64,000 bases of DNA from Mycobacterium gallinarum (GTDB lineage: Bacteria; Actinomycetota; Actinomycetes; Mycobacteriales; Mycobacteriaceae), in contig NZ_AP022601.1 of NCBI RefSeq assembly GCF_010726765.1, forward strand, positions 4,526,001 to 4,590,000, written 5' to 3'. Below the pieces are notes generated by a model. It did no database searches. It saw only the letters and a program-made list of their open reading frames with translations, and was not told where the DNA came from. The stretch's first letter is position 1, and the number at the start of each line of letters is the position of its first letter. The position numbers and the translations under genes were made by a program. Below, piece by piece: positions 23,255 to 32,640 of this stretch.

Positions 23255-24658
23255 CTACGGCACCGGCGCTGGTGGCGGAGGAGGCACTGCCGGTGGCGGT
23301 GGTGCCGGCGCGGGCGCCGGGGGTGGTGGCGGCGGTGGCGGCGCACCCGGTGGCGGTGGCGGTGGCGGCGCGCCCGGTGGTGGGGGCGGCGGCGGTGGCG
23401 CACCCGGTGGTGGGGGCGGTGCGTTGAGGAAGGTGTTGCCCGGTGCGGCCGGGTCTGTGGTCGGCTCAGGAGTTTCGGTGGCCTGCGCGGAGCCCGGCAT
23501 GTGCTGGGTCTGGTTGCCGTAGTCGGAGTCGTCGGTGGTCGACGAGGACGACGAGGACGAGGAGGACGAGGAGGACGACTCCTCGGGCTCGTCGGGCATG
23601 GGGATCGGCGGAAAGTTCAGCCGCTCCTCGGGGATGTCCGGCGGCGGCACCGGCGGCTGACCGTTGATCATCAACGGGCCCTTGGCACTGTTGAGAAGCG
23701 TTGACCAGCCGCCGTTTCCGAGGGTCGCCCCGATACTGCACGAGACCTGGCGGCTGCCCGCCGACCACGTCGGCAGCGAGATCGTGCTGTAGATGAGGGT
23801 CAGGGTGGTGCTGCGAAGTTGGATGGGCGCCAGGTAGGCGTCGGTCATCCGGGTGCACGCGTCCTTGATGAAGCTGTCCTGCTCGGACTCGGGGGGCAGG
23901 CCGGCGGGGAACTTCTCGGCCAGGTTCACCGCGCCGGTGACCTCCATCGCGTGCGGCGCTGCGCAGTCGATCGGAATGTCGGTGGGCTGATTGGTCGACG
24001 GGTCGATGCCCAGGCACGTGCCCGCGGGCCACACCTTGGATTGGTCGATGTCGGCGACCTTGCCCTTGAACGCCAACTGTTGGTTGTTGGGGCCGGGCAG
24101 CTGCATCCCGCAAAGCATTCGCCGCTCGCCGGACTGCTTCCACGCCTTGTCGCCGGACCACAGCATGCTGATGGTGAAGCGGCTGTTCGGGTCGAAGTCG
24201 GTGCCCAGGTAGTGCTTGACCGCGGCCGAGCACTGTTCCTGGCTGATCTGCTGGATCCGTGCGGTCGACGGCGGGGCCGCGTCGGGCCCGTACTCGCTGC
24301 CGGGGAACGTCCGCATGTCCACCGATTCGGCGACCTCGAAGCGGTGCTCGTCCTTGCAGTCGACGATCTCCGCGGCATCGGGCGTGCGGTCGGGCCAGTT
24401 GAGGCAGTCGCCGGCCTTCGCGTGCTTGAAGGTGTCGTTGCCGCGGGGGCCCAGTGAAATGGTGCTGGCCGTCAGGCCCGAGCTTTCGGTCTGCGGAATC
24501 GCGGTGATCAAACCGGCGATGAGCAGGCCGCCGAGCGCGGTCAGCAGCAGTGCGCGGCGGGTCGAGGCCGCCTGCAGGCTGCGCCACCAAGGCGCCCGCG
24601 ACGAGGGTCGGCCTGCCTCGTCGTCGTGCGGGTATTCCAGGGTGGGTGCGTCAGACAT
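23255..24658 (-). CDS. septum-formation-family membrane protein (Rv3835-like)
   Basis: A 467-residue protein. The cytoplasmic N-terminus is followed by one helix ([21 protein letters not shown], about residues 35-55) and an extracellular region with two similar cysteine-containing halves ([11 protein letters not shown]...[17 protein letters not shown] and [11 protein letters not shown]...[17 protein letters not shown]), typical of the septum_form domain. The tail has a run of 13 serines and then blocks of polyproline ([11 protein letters not shown]) to the end. An ATG at 24667 would add three residues; which is used is undecided. It is divergent from serS. The orthologue is Rv3835. Confidence 0.87.
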   Translation of the reverse strand: MSDAPTLEYPHDDEAGRPSSRAPWWRSLQAASTRRALLLTALGGLLIAGLITAIPQTESSGLTASTISLGPRGNDTFKHAKAGDCLNWPDRTPDAAEIVDCKDEHRFEVAESVDMRTFPGSEYGPDAAPPSTARIQQISQEQCSAAVKHYLGTDFDPNSRFTISMLWSGDKAWKQSGERRMLCGMQLPGPNNQQLAFKGKVADIDQSKVWPAGTCLGIDPSTNQPTDIPIDCAAPHAMEVTGAVNLAEKFPAGLPPESEQDSFIKDACTRMTDAYLAPIQLRSTTLTLIYSTISLPTWSAGSRQVSCSIGATLGNGGWSTLLNSAKGPLMINGQPPVPPPDIPEERLNFPPIPMPDEPEESSSSSSSSSSSSSTTDDSDYGNQTQHMPGSAQATETPEPTTDPAAPGNTFLNAPPPPPGAPPPPPPPPGAPPPPPPPGAPPPPPPPPAPAPAPPPPAVPPPPPAPVP

Positions 24659-24782
24659 CTGCTCCATTGTGACAGGCGTGTCGGGCCCTGTGACAAGTGA
24701 TGCAGTTGTAACGTTACGAGGTTGTGGCTGGGGCACCGACCTCGGCTGTTCCCCACCGGTTGCCAAAAGTAGTGTTGCGCCC

Positions 24783-26042
24783 GTGATCGACCTCAAACTG
24801 CTGCGGAACAACCCGGACGTGGTGCGCGCATCGCAACGCGCCCGCGGAGAAGATCCTGGCCTCGTCGATGCCCTCCTCGACGCGGATGCCGCGCGGCGCT
24901 CCGCGGTGTCGTCCGGCGACAATCTGCGCGCCGAGCAGAAGACGGCCAGTAAGAAGGTCGGCAAGGCCTCGCCGGACGAGCGGCCCGCGCTGCTGGCGGC
25001 GGCCAAGGAACTGGCCGACAAAGTCAAGGCCGCCGAAGCCGAGCAGAGCCAGGCCGAAGCGGCGTTCACCGCGGCGCACATGGCCATCGCGAACGTGATC
25101 ATCGACGGTGTCCCCGCCGGTGGTGAGGACGACTTCGTGGTGCTGGACACCGTCGGCGAACCCCGCGCCATCGACAACCCGAAGGACCACGTCGAGCTCG
25201 GCGAATCGCTGGGGCTCATCGACCTCGAGCGCGGGGCGAAAGTCTCCGGCGCGCGGTTCTACTTCCTGACCGGTGCGGGAGCTCTGCTCCAGCTCGGCCT
25301 GTTGCAGCTGGCCGCGCGACTGGCCCAGGACAACGGTTTCACGCTGATGATCCCGCCGGTGCTGGTGCGCCCGGAGATCATGGCGGGCACCGGTTTTCTC
25401 GGTGCGCACGCCGAGGAGGTCTACCACCTGGAGTCCGACGATCTGTACCTCGTCGGTACCTCCGAGGTGGCCTTGGCCGGCTATCACTCCGACGAGATCC
25501 TCGACCTGTCCGACGGTCCGCTGCGCTATGCCGGGTGGTCGTCGTGCTTTCGTCGCGAGGCGGGCAGTCACGGTAAGGACACCCGCGGCATCATCCGGGT
25601 GCACCAGTTCGACAAGGTCGAGGGCTTCATCTACTGCAAGCCCGACGAGGCCGAGGCCGAACACCAGCGGCTGCTCGGCTGGGAGCGCGAGATGCTGGCG
25701 AAGATCGATGTCCCGTATCGCGTAATCGATATCGCCGCAGGGGATTTGGGCTCATCGGCCGCGCGTAAGTTCGACTGCGAGGCGTGGGTCCCGACGCAGC
25801 AGACGTACCGAGAGCTGACCTCGACGTCGAACTGCACGACGTTCCAGGCGCGACGTCTTTCGGTGCGCTATCGCGACGAGAACGGCAAGCCCCAGACCGC
25901 TGCCACCCTCAACGGCACGCTGGCCACGACACGGTGGCTGGTGGCCATCCTGGAGAATCACCAGCAGCCCGACGGAAGCGTGCGGGTGCCAGAAGCTTTG
26001 GTGCCCTTCGTCGGAACCGAAGTGCTCGAGCCCAAGTCCTAG
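24783..26042 (+). CDS. serS: seryl-tRNA synthetase
   Basis: A 419-residue class II tRNA synthetase that charges tRNA-Ser. The N-terminal long coiled-coil arm (residues about 25-105) begins after [18 protein letters not shown]. Class II motifs follow: [31 protein letters not shown], motif 2 in [28 protein letters not shown], and motif 3 in [22 protein letters not shown] at 24783 follows TAGTGT by 7 nt, suggesting a leaderless mRNA; the longer frame from 24216 is antisense to the Rv3835-like gene. Its stop overlaps that of the convergent TetR gene by 4 nt. Confidence 0.97.
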   Translation: MIDLKLLRNNPDVVRASQRARGEDPGLVDALLDADAARRSAVSSGDNLRAEQKTASKKVGKASPDERPALLAAAKELADKVKAAEAEQSQAEAAFTAAHMAIANVIIDGVPAGGEDDFVVLDTVGEPRAIDNPKDHVELGESLGLIDLERGAKVSGARFYFLTGAGALLQLGLLQLAARLAQDNGFTLMIPPVLVRPEIMAGTGFLGAHAEEVYHLESDDLYLVGTSEVALAGYHSDEILDLSDGPLRYAGWSSCFRREAGSHGKDTRGIIRVHQFDKVEGFIYCKPDEAEAEHQRLLGWEREMLAKIDVPYRVIDIAAGDLGSSAARKFDCEAWVPTQQTYRELTSTSNCTTFQARRLSVRYRDENGKPQTAATLNGTLATTRWLVAILENHQQPDGSVRVPEALVPFVGTEVLEPKS

Positions 26043-26668
26043 CGTTCCAAACTGTGCGTGAGGACGTAGGCGGTCAGTACGTCGACCAGGGCGCGCCGGT
26101 CCCTGGACGTGTCCAGTGGTTGTGACGAAATAATCTGTGCCACAACAATTCCGCGCAGGCACGCCCAGATGTGGTTGCCGATTTCCTTCGCGTGCTTCGG
26201 ATCCAGGCCCTCGCCGAGGTGCCTGCCGAGTTCGGTGAGCTGACGCATCGTGTCCGCCAGCCGCATGTTGACCGCATCGCTTCTGCCCGAACGCGTGGCG
26301 ATCAGGATCTCGATGGCCGCCATCGACGTCGGGCTCGAGAACGCCGACCATGCCGCGTCGACGACCACCTGGGTGCGTTGTTCGATAGCGAGCTCCGCGG
26401 TCGTGGCGGGTACTGCGGCGAGAATTTCGGTGAGCTGACGGAAACCCTCGTCGACGACCGCGATGAGAAGTCCGTTCAGATCGCCGAAGTGGTACTGCAC
26501 CACTCCCCACGTCACCCCGGCGCGCTCGGTTATGCGACGGACGCTGGGGGCGGCGAAGCCCTCGTCGAGGATGTAGCGGACGGTCTCGTCGATCACCATC
26601 TGCCGGGTCCGCTCGGCGCGCAGCTGGTTACCCCCTGGGGGACGCCGCGGTTGGACTGCACCTGCCAT
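26039..26668 (-). CDS. TetR-family regulator of the redox cassette
   Basis: A 209-residue TetR protein. The helix-turn-helix is [45 protein letters not shown] (about residues 24-68). The C-terminal ligand domain has no family I recognise. It lies 9 nt downstream of the dehydrogenase gene, so it is probably the last gene of that operon and may bind the palindrome between the divergent units. The ligand is unknown. Confidence 0.85.
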   Translation of the reverse strand: MAGAVQPRRPPGGNQLRAERTRQMVIDETVRYILDEGFAAPSVRRITERAGVTWGVVQYHFGDLNGLLIAVVDEGFRQLTEILAAVPATTAELAIEQRTQVVVDAAWSAFSSPTSMAAIEILIATRSGRSDAVNMRLADTMRQLTELGRHLGEGLDPKHAKEIGNHIWACLRGIVVAQIISSQPLDTSRDRRALVDVLTAYVLTHSLER

Positions 26669-26677
26669 GGACAGACT

Positions 26678-27751
26678 TCACCACATGACACCGCGGATGT
26701 GATCCAGCGGCCGGAAGTCGTGAGCGGCGAGGATTCCGGCGGGTGCCCTGCACACCGCTTCGATGGCGTTGATCGGTCGCGCCGCGGTGGCGATCACGCC
26801 GCCCTGGTTGTGGTCAGTGCCGCCGAGGCCGACATGGGTGTTGATCTCGACACCGGGGTCGCCTTCCACGACAACGCGATGCACTCCCGGGCGACCGTCC
26901 GGCGGGACGGCCCAGTGCGGGGCGGCGACTTCGGTCAACCGGTTCACGTGTTCCATGGTGATGACGACCTTGCCGTCCCGAACGCCTTCGACACCGAAGC
27001 GCACCGCGGCGACCTTGCCGACCTCGACGTCCATCATCGTGCACGAGATCGGTTCGGGCGTAACCCATTTCTCGTGCCGCTCGCGCACCTCGTCGAGCTC
27101 CACACCGAGATCCGCGGCCAGGCTGCGCACCTGGATACCCCACATCGACGCGAGCACGCCCGGCATGAAGAGGATCGGTTGGTGCTCGGGGTCGGTACCG
27201 AAACCGAAGGTGACGCCGGTGAACTCGGCGTCGTCGTAGGTGGCGTAGTCGCAGATCTCCTGAACCGTGATCGAGTCGGCGCGACCGGCCAGGCTCAGCG
27301 CCGTGTACACGAGCGTATCGCCGGAGAAACCGGGATCGATGCCATTGATGTACAGCGTCGAATTACCCTGCCGGCAGGCTTCTTCGAGAGGTTTCCGTAG
27401 CCATTCGTCGGTGAACTCCGGCGCGACCAGCCAGACGAACGACGATCCGACGACGTTGGTTCCCGCGCGCAGGAAGCGCGCGATGTCGTCCATCGCCTCC
27501 GCCGGGCGGGTCTCGGCCTGCGACGTGTAGACCACGCAATCGGCGCCGAGCGCCAACAGTGCGTCGATGTCGTCGGTGGCCATCACACCGGTCGGTTCGG
27601 CGCGCCCGCACAACTCCGCCGCGTCCCGGCCGATCTTGTCGGGGCTAGCCGCGTGCAGGCCCACCAACTCGAGGTCCGGACGTTCAATGATCGTGCGCAG
27701 TGCATGTATGCCGACATTGCCGGTGGAGAACTGGATGATGCGCCGCGTCAT
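26678..27751 (-). CDS. NAD(P)-binding DapB-like dehydrogenase, copy 1
   Basis: A 357-residue oxidoreductase with an N-terminal Rossmann motif (IIQFSTGNVGIHALRTII) and an overall plan like dihydrodipicolinate reductase/amine dehydrogenase families. Landmarks are GADCVVYTSQAETRPAEAMDDI, the INGIDPGFSGDTLVY block and the C-terminal RPINAIEAVCRAPAGIL. It is a paralogue of the gene at 28728-29849, which has the same blocks. Mycobacteria carry many such genes, some next to steroid or lipid catabolism; the substrate here is not known. It follows the SDR gene with 13 nt between. Confidence 0.8.
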   Translation of the reverse strand: MTRRIIQFSTGNVGIHALRTIIERPDLELVGLHAASPDKIGRDAAELCGRAEPTGVMATDDIDALLALGADCVVYTSQAETRPAEAMDDIARFLRAGTNVVGSSFVWLVAPEFTDEWLRKPLEEACRQGNSTLYINGIDPGFSGDTLVYTALSLAGRADSITVQEICDYATYDDAEFTGVTFGFGTDPEHQPILFMPGVLASMWGIQVRSLAADLGVELDEVRERHEKWVTPEPISCTMMDVEVGKVAAVRFGVEGVRDGKVVITMEHVNRLTEVAAPHWAVPPDGRPGVHRVVVEGDPGVEINTHVGLGGTDHNQGGVIATAARPINAIEAVCRAPAGILAAHDFRPLDHIRGVMW

Positions 27752-27764
27752 TTCGCTGTGTCCT

Positions 27765-28652
27765 TCAGAGCAGATCGGTGATGGTCTTGAGCCCTGCGTC
27801 GTACAGCACGCCGGGCAGCATTCCGCCGTCGATCTCGATCGTGGTTCCGTTGACGAAATCGGCTGTGCCGGAGGCGAGGAAGACGCAGGTGCGTCCGACC
27901 TCGGCCGGCTCGCCGCCGCGGCGCATCGGGACGTTGACGAAATACTTGGCCCCGGTGGGATCGTCCTTGGGCAGAACGAACGACCGGAAGTTCTCGGTGA
28001 TCGTCGGGCCGAGGGCGACGCAGTTGACCCGGACCGCGGGACCCCACTCCTGGGCTAGTGAGCGGGTCATCTGGTTCAGCCCCGCCTTCGCGGCCCCGTA
28101 GGACACCAGGGTCGGCGAACCGGCGGGATGGCCGGCTCCGCTGGAGACGTTGATGATGCAGCCGGTTCCGTCCTGGGTCTTCATCTGTCGGTACGCGCGA
28201 ATCGCGAACCACAGCGGGCTGATGAGATTCATCTGAACGGCGAACGCGTGAAAGAGAGCGCTCCGCTCGTAGTCGTCGTCGCTGGCCGGGGCGCCTTGGA
28301 TACGCGACACCAACGCCGGAACCTCGTCGACCGACGGCGACGGTACGGTGCCACCCGCGTTGTTGACCAGGATGTCCAGCCGGCCGAAGCGATCGACGAC
28401 GCGCTGAACGAATGCGTCGATCGCCGTGTAATCGGCTTGGTCACAGACCATTTGGTCGGATCGCGCCGCCCAGTCGGGGTTGTCTTCCGTACCAGGCATC
28501 GCGTCGAGTGCCGACCGCGAGCAGCCGACCACCGTCGCCCCGGCCCGCAACAGCTCGTGTGCGATGCCGACGCCGACGCCGCGGCTGGTGCCGGTGACGA
28601 TGGCCACCTTGCCTCTCAGTACGCCATCGAGTTCGCCCACCTTCGTCTCCAT
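27765..28652 (-). CDS. short-chain dehydrogenase/reductase
   Basis: A 295-residue classical SDR. The cofactor motif is VTGTSRGVGVGIA (TGxxxGxG), the NNAG motif is VNNAGG, and the catalytic residues are Ser in INVSSGAG with YGAAK (Tyr and Lys). An insertion of about 25 residues (VSRIQGAPASDDDYERSALFHAFA) follows the NNAG region. The expected activity is NAD(P)H-dependent alcohol/ketone conversion; the substrate is unknown. ATG at 28652 is chosen because the longer frame to 28850 runs into the divergent gene and its operator. Confidence 0.9.
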   Translation of the reverse strand: METKVGELDGVLRGKVAIVTGTSRGVGVGIAHELLRAGATVVGCSRSALDAMPGTEDNPDWAARSDQMVCDQADYTAIDAFVQRVVDRFGRLDILVNNAGGTVPSPSVDEVPALVSRIQGAPASDDDYERSALFHAFAVQMNLISPLWFAIRAYRQMKTQDGTGCIINVSSGAGHPAGSPTLVSYGAAKAGLNQMTRSLAQEWGPAVRVNCVALGPTITENFRSFVLPKDDPTGAKYFVNVPMRRGGEPAEVGRTCVFLASGTADFVNGTTIEIDGGMLPGVLYDAGLKTITDLL

Positions 28653-28677
28653 TCCCGCGGAGTTCGACCCCGGAAAG

Positions 28678-28695
28678 ACATTACAGATGTAATGT
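28678..28695. promoter_or_regulatory. palindromic operator between SDR and DapB-like genes
   Basis: ACATTAC-AGAT-GTAATGT is a perfect 7-bp inverted repeat with a 4-nt spacer, in the 75-bp gap between the two divergent transcription units. The size and position suit a TetR dimer, most simply the regulator at 26039-26668. Confidence 0.65.
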
Positions 28696-28727
28696 TTTTG
28701 CGCAAGGGCGAGTCGAGGGAGAAACCA

Positions 28728-29849
28728 ATGGCGCAGCCATCGGACAAGAGGTACCGCGTCGCGGTGTGGGCCACCGGCGGGGTCGGGCGCTACGGGATCC
28801 GGACGATCATGGACCGGCCCAACCTCGAACTCGCCGGTGCGTGGGTGCATTCGGAGGCCAAGGACGGCCAGGATGTCGGGGTGCTGGCGGGCATCGATCC
28901 GGTCGGCGTCACGGCCACTCGTGACGCGGATGCGCTGCTGGCCTCGGGCGTGGATTGCGTGATGTACGCGGCGCCCGCCGGCCCGCGACCGGCTGAGGCG
29001 CTCGCCGACTTCTGCCGCGTCCTGTCGTCGGGCACCAACGTCGTCACCACGTCGCTGCCCGGTCTCGTCTACGAAAAGGGTTCGCTCTCAAAGCGCTTTC
29101 TCGACCCGATCCGCGAGGCGACGGCCGCCGGTCGCAGCTCGATCTTCTCGTCGGGCATCGAACCCGGCTTCGGTTGCGACCTCTTCCCGATCGCGCTGAT
29201 GACGATGTCGCACAAGGTGTATGCGGTACGCGGTATCGAGATCACGAACTACTCGGAGTATCCCGTCGAGTGGGACGTCCGCGAGTTGTTCGGGTTCGGT
29301 CAGCCGCTCGACTATCAGGGCGGTTTGAAGCAGCCGGGGGTCCTGAGGTGGGGTTGGGGCGCGGCGATCACAATGGTCGCCGACGCACTCGGTGTCGAGT
29401 TCGACGAGATCCGTGAGACGTGTGAATTCCTTCCGACCCCGCGCGATCTGCATACCGCGTGCGGTCTCATCCCGGCGGGCACGGTCGGCGCCACGTACGC
29501 CAAGTGCATCGGGGTCGTCGACGGCGAGGAGGTCGTCAGCCTCGAGCATGTCGACCGGATGGCCGACGATCTGGCCCCGGACTGGCCGACGGGTCGAACC
29601 GGAGCCACCGACGGTATCTGGCGGGTGCTGATCGACGGTGAGCCGTCGTTCGACGGGGAGTTCGAAGTGGGTCACCGCGACGGCGAAAGCGCAAGCGATC
29701 ACGGACTACTCGCCACCGGCATGCGCGCGGTCAACGCGATTCCCTGGGTGTGCGAGGCCGCGCCCGGCATTGTCGACGCGCTGCACCTGCCCCTCACCTC
29801 GGCGATCGGTGCATTGCATCCGCATCGCGACGGCGTGCCAGCGTTCTAG
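28728..29849 (+). CDS. NAD(P)-binding DapB-like dehydrogenase, copy 2
   Basis: A 373-residue paralogue of the 26678-27751 gene. It shares the Rossmann start (RVAVWATGGVGRYGIRTIMDRPNLEL), ASGVDCVMYAAPAGPRPAEALAD, the SSGIEPGFGCDLFPI block, LEHVDRMADDLAPDWP and the end RAVNAIPWVCEAAPGI. It is transcribed away from the SDR across the palindromic operator. GAGGGAG lies 6 nt before the ATG at 28728, which decides the start. Its stop overlaps the convergent Rv3819-like stop by 4 nt. The reaction is unknown. Confidence 0.82.
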   Translation: MAQPSDKRYRVAVWATGGVGRYGIRTIMDRPNLELAGAWVHSEAKDGQDVGVLAGIDPVGVTATRDADALLASGVDCVMYAAPAGPRPAEALADFCRVLSSGTNVVTTSLPGLVYEKGSLSKRFLDPIREATAAGRSSIFSSGIEPGFGCDLFPIALMTMSHKVYAVRGIEITNYSEYPVEWDVRELFGFGQPLDYQGGLKQPGVLRWGWGAAITMVADALGVEFDEIRETCEFLPTPRDLHTACGLIPAGTVGATYAKCIGVVDGEEVVSLEHVDRMADDLAPDWPTGRTGATDGIWRVLIDGEPSFDGEFEVGHRDGESASDHGLLATGMRAVNAIPWVCEAAPGIVDALHLPLTSAIGALHPHRDGVPAF

Positions 29850-30181
29850 CGCTCCAGCAGTTCGTCGAGCTTGGCCAGGAACTCCGTCGGCCGCTGCGGC
29901 GTGAACGCCGGGTTGGTGCGCGCACCGGCGACATCGAGGGTGATGAGCGTGGATTTGATCGGTCGCCAGACGTCTAGCGGCAGCCACCGACTCAGGCTCG
30001 AACTGCCCCACAGCCGGAACCGCTCGTTGAGGAAGCTCAGTGATTCGGCCTTGTACCCGCGAACATCGCGCAGCAGGATGATCTTCGAGGTGCCCGACGG
30101 GAAGTGGTAGCGGCGCAGGGTGATCGCCTCGCGGTCCAGCTGGATGAGGCCGTCGTCGTAGTACTGGCGCGGCCCTGTCAC
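29846..30181 (-). CDS. conserved protein, Rv3819-like
   Basis: A 111-residue soluble protein (MTGPRQYYDDGLIQLDREAITLRRYHFPSG...). Its beta-strand-rich first 80 residues (ITLRRYHFPSGTSKIILLRDVRGYKAESL) look like a small PH-like barrel, which is only an impression. It is coupled to the preceding Rieske/MBL gene by GTGA, as with Rv3818-Rv3819 in M. tuberculosis, so the two proteins probably work together. Function unknown. Confidence 0.75.
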   Translation of the reverse strand: MTGPRQYYDDGLIQLDREAITLRRYHFPSGTSKIILLRDVRGYKAESLSFLNERFRLWGSSSLSRWLPLDVWRPIKSTLITLDVAGARTNPAFTPQRPTEFLAKLDELLER

Positions 30182-31740
30182 GACTGCGCTCCCTCGCGGG
30201 CCGAGCGCAGTTCGTGTCCCTTGGTCGTCAAGCATCGGCCGTTCTCGAGGTTCCACTGCCAACCGTGCAGGTTGCACGTCAATGTGGAGCCCTCGACCAC
30301 GCCGAACTTCGACAGGTCGGCCTTCAAATGTGGACAACGTCGTTGAATCTCCCATCCGTCCAACGTGATCGACGCTGTGTCGTCGTGCGCCTCGGCGAAC
30401 CAGCCGTCGGCATAGGCGATGCGCTCGTCGGTCAGGCACTTGAAGAACGTGTAGAGGTGCTCGTTGTAGCCGCCGACCCGCCACGCCGTGAACCTGGTGG
30501 ACAGGAAAATGGTGTTGACCCAGTCGGGCTCGTTGTCCCGCAATACCGTACGTACGAGTTCCGGCGCGATGGCGAAGCCGTACCGGAACTTCTCGTCTGG
30601 AATAGCCTCGCGCACAGCACGTTTGGGGAAATCGATCACCACCGTCTCGGGGCCGAGCCGCAGTTCCACCGGATAGCCGATGCCGTCGCAGATCTGGTCG
30701 CTCTGCAGCATGATCGGCTCGAAGAGCGCGCGCAGCGGCTCGAGCAAGGGTTCGCCGGCCGCGGGGGCCCAGGTGGCCTTCTCCGCGGCCAGCACCGGTG
30801 CCATCCGTTCGGCGAAGTCGGCGATGTAGGCCGCCTTACCGGTGGTGAAGATGGCCAGCACCTCGTCTTCGGGCAGCGGGTGGACAAGCGAATTCATCTG
30901 TGCGCCAGTGAAATCCGCTTTCGTCCCGGGCATCATCAGCAGACCGCCGTCGTGGCCGTTGGCTCGCATCTGGTCCAGGAACACCACCTGGTCGGGAAAG
31001 ATGTTGGCGGGGTCGCCATGGTCGTCGTTGAGGTCACGCAGCGCGGGGTCGAGGAAGCACGGCGGGCCTGCAGACGGGATCACCCACGTCGCCCCGACCT
31101 GTGCGATGTATTGGCGGCACCGGTCCATCTGCCGCTGCCGCTTCTGGGTGCCGAACGCCTCCTTGGCGCGGGCGGGCATGTCGTAGACCATCGGGTACCA
31201 GATGGCCCCGGAGTACTGCAGCATGTGGACGTCGACGGCGCCGAAGTCGGCGTGCACCACGTCGAGGTCCACCGGTCGGGCGTCGTTCATGTTGAAGCAG
31301 ACCGTCTCGCCGTCGTCGAGCACCAGGCCAGAGTCTCCGATGGGACCGTCCGCAGGTGCGCGCAGCGAGATGATCATCACGTCGAGGTCGCCCTTGGGGC
31401 CGCTGACCCGGTGCTTGACCGAATCCGTCGTTTCGAAGAACCGGTGGAATCCGAGCTTTTCCAGTTCGCGGCGCAGGTCCGGCACGGGGAAGTCGGGCAG
31501 CAGGACCACGGCGTCCTTGTTGACGTGGGCGCTCAGGTTCTTCGCGTCGAAGTGGTCGGCGTGCAGATGCGACACGTACAGGTAATCGCAGTCACCGAGG
31601 GCACCCCAGTCCAGCTGGCTGTTGTCGGGGAACGGGAACCATGACGCGAAGTACGCCGGGTTGACCCACGGATCACACAAGACGCTTCCGGCGTTCGTAT
31701 CTATCCGGAACCCTGCATGTCCAACGCTGGTGACCTGCAC
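30178..31740 (-). CDS. MBL-fold hydrolase fused to a C-terminal Rieske domain (Rv3818-like)
   Basis: A 520-residue two-domain protein. The N-terminal metallo-beta-lactamase domain has the metal motif YVSHLHADHFDAKN near residue 56 and resembles UlaG/CMP-Neu5Ac-hydroxylase-like MBL domains. The C-terminal Rieske domain has RRCPHLKADLSKFG and TCNLHGWQWN, giving the two Cys and two His [2Fe-2S] ligands. CMP-sialate hydroxylase holds the same two modules in reverse order, so an oxygenase-like role is possible but unproven. AAAGGG precedes the GTG start by 5 nt. It is the counterpart of Rv3818 (516 residues). Confidence 0.87.
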   Translation of the reverse strand: MQVTSVGHAGFRIDTNAGSVLCDPWVNPAYFASWFPFPDNSQLDWGALGDCDYLYVSHLHADHFDAKNLSAHVNKDAVVLLPDFPVPDLRRELEKLGFHRFFETTDSVKHRVSGPKGDLDVMIISLRAPADGPIGDSGLVLDDGETVCFNMNDARPVDLDVVHADFGAVDVHMLQYSGAIWYPMVYDMPARAKEAFGTQKRQRQMDRCRQYIAQVGATWVIPSAGPPCFLDPALRDLNDDHGDPANIFPDQVVFLDQMRANGHDGGLLMMPGTKADFTGAQMNSLVHPLPEDEVLAIFTTGKAAYIADFAERMAPVLAAEKATWAPAAGEPLLEPLRALFEPIMLQSDQICDGIGYPVELRLGPETVVIDFPKRAVREAIPDEKFRYGFAIAPELVRTVLRDNEPDWVNTIFLSTRFTAWRVGGYNEHLYTFFKCLTDERIAYADGWFAEAHDDTASITLDGWEIQRRCPHLKADLSKFGVVEGSTLTCNLHGWQWNLENGRCLTTKGHELRSAREGAQS

Positions 31741-31850
31741 TAATACCCTTTCTGACTACCGCATGTGCGGCATCAAGACTAGCCGGACGCAAACGGGTGC
31801 CGCAGATACGCGGGTTCGGTGAGACGCGTTACGCGACTAGGCTGCCGTAT

Positions 31851-32636
31851 GTGGAGCCGGTTTACGGAACAGTCATCCAACTCGCCAGGATGCTCTGGCG
31901 CTTTCAGGGTCTGACGTTCACCGTCACCGGCGTCGAGCACCTGCCGGCCGAAGGCGGCGCGGTCATCGCCATCAACCACACCGGCTATCTGGACTTCACG
32001 TTCGCCGGCCTGCCCGCCTACCGGCAGAAGCGCGGCCGCAAGGTGCGGTTCATGGCGAAGAAGGAAGTCTTCGACAACAAGATCACCGGCCCGATCATGC
32101 GCAGCCTGCGCCACATCGAGGTGGACCGTGACAGCGGCGCCGCGTCCTTCGACGAGGCGTGCCGCAAGCTCAAGGAAGGCGAGTTGGTCGGCGTCTACCC
32201 GGAGGCCACGATTAGCCGCAGCTTCGAGATCAAAGAGTTCAAGTCCGGCGCGGCGCGCATGGCGATCGCCGCCGACGTGCCGATCGTCCCGCACATCGTC
32301 TGGGGCGCACAGCGCATCTGGACCAAGGGACACCCCAAGAACATGCGACGTCCCAAGGTGCCGATCGCCGTGGCGGTGGGGGAGCCGATCTATCCGACGC
32401 TGCCGCCTGCCGAACTGACCGCGCTGCTGCATTCGCGGATGCAACATCTGCTCGAACGGGTCCAGGACGACTACGGGCCGTACCCACCGGGTGAGTTCTG
32501 GGTTCCGCACCGCCTCGGTGGCGGAGCGCCGACGCTGGCCGAGGCGAACCGGATGGACGCCGAGGAGGCTGTCCAGAAGGCGCAGGCGAAGGCGGCCCGT
32601 CGCGCACAGGGGGGCCCCACGGGAGCGCCGGAGTAG
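31851..32636 (+). CDS. 1-acyl-glycerol-phosphate acyltransferase-like protein, copy 1
   Basis: A 261-residue PlsC-family acyltransferase. The catalytic H-X4-D motif is in AINHTGYLDF, and the glycerol-phosphate-binding block is GVYPEATISRSFEIKEFKSGAARMA. It should move acyl groups from acyl-CoA or acyl carrier onto a lysophospholipid or glycolipid acceptor. GTG at 31851 follows TAGGCT by 7 nt (leaderless); a GTG at 31797 is less likely. The orthologue is one of Rv3814c-Rv3816c. The next gene is a close paralogue, 4 nt downstream. Confidence 0.88.
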   Translation: MEPVYGTVIQLARMLWRFQGLTFTVTGVEHLPAEGGAVIAINHTGYLDFTFAGLPAYRQKRGRKVRFMAKKEVFDNKITGPIMRSLRHIEVDRDSGAASFDEACRKLKEGELVGVYPEATISRSFEIKEFKSGAARMAIAADVPIVPHIVWGAQRIWTKGHPKNMRRPKVPIAVAVGEPIYPTLPPAELTALLHSRMQHLLERVQDDYGPYPPGEFWVPHRLGGGAPTLAEANRMDAEEAVQKAQAKAARRAQGGPTGAPE

Positions 32637-32640
32637 CGCG

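Noticed and set aside
23267..23600. Repeat array that might be a CRISPR or tandem repeat
   Set aside because: The repeats are in-frame polyproline and polyserine codons of the Rv3835-like gene; there are no spacers.
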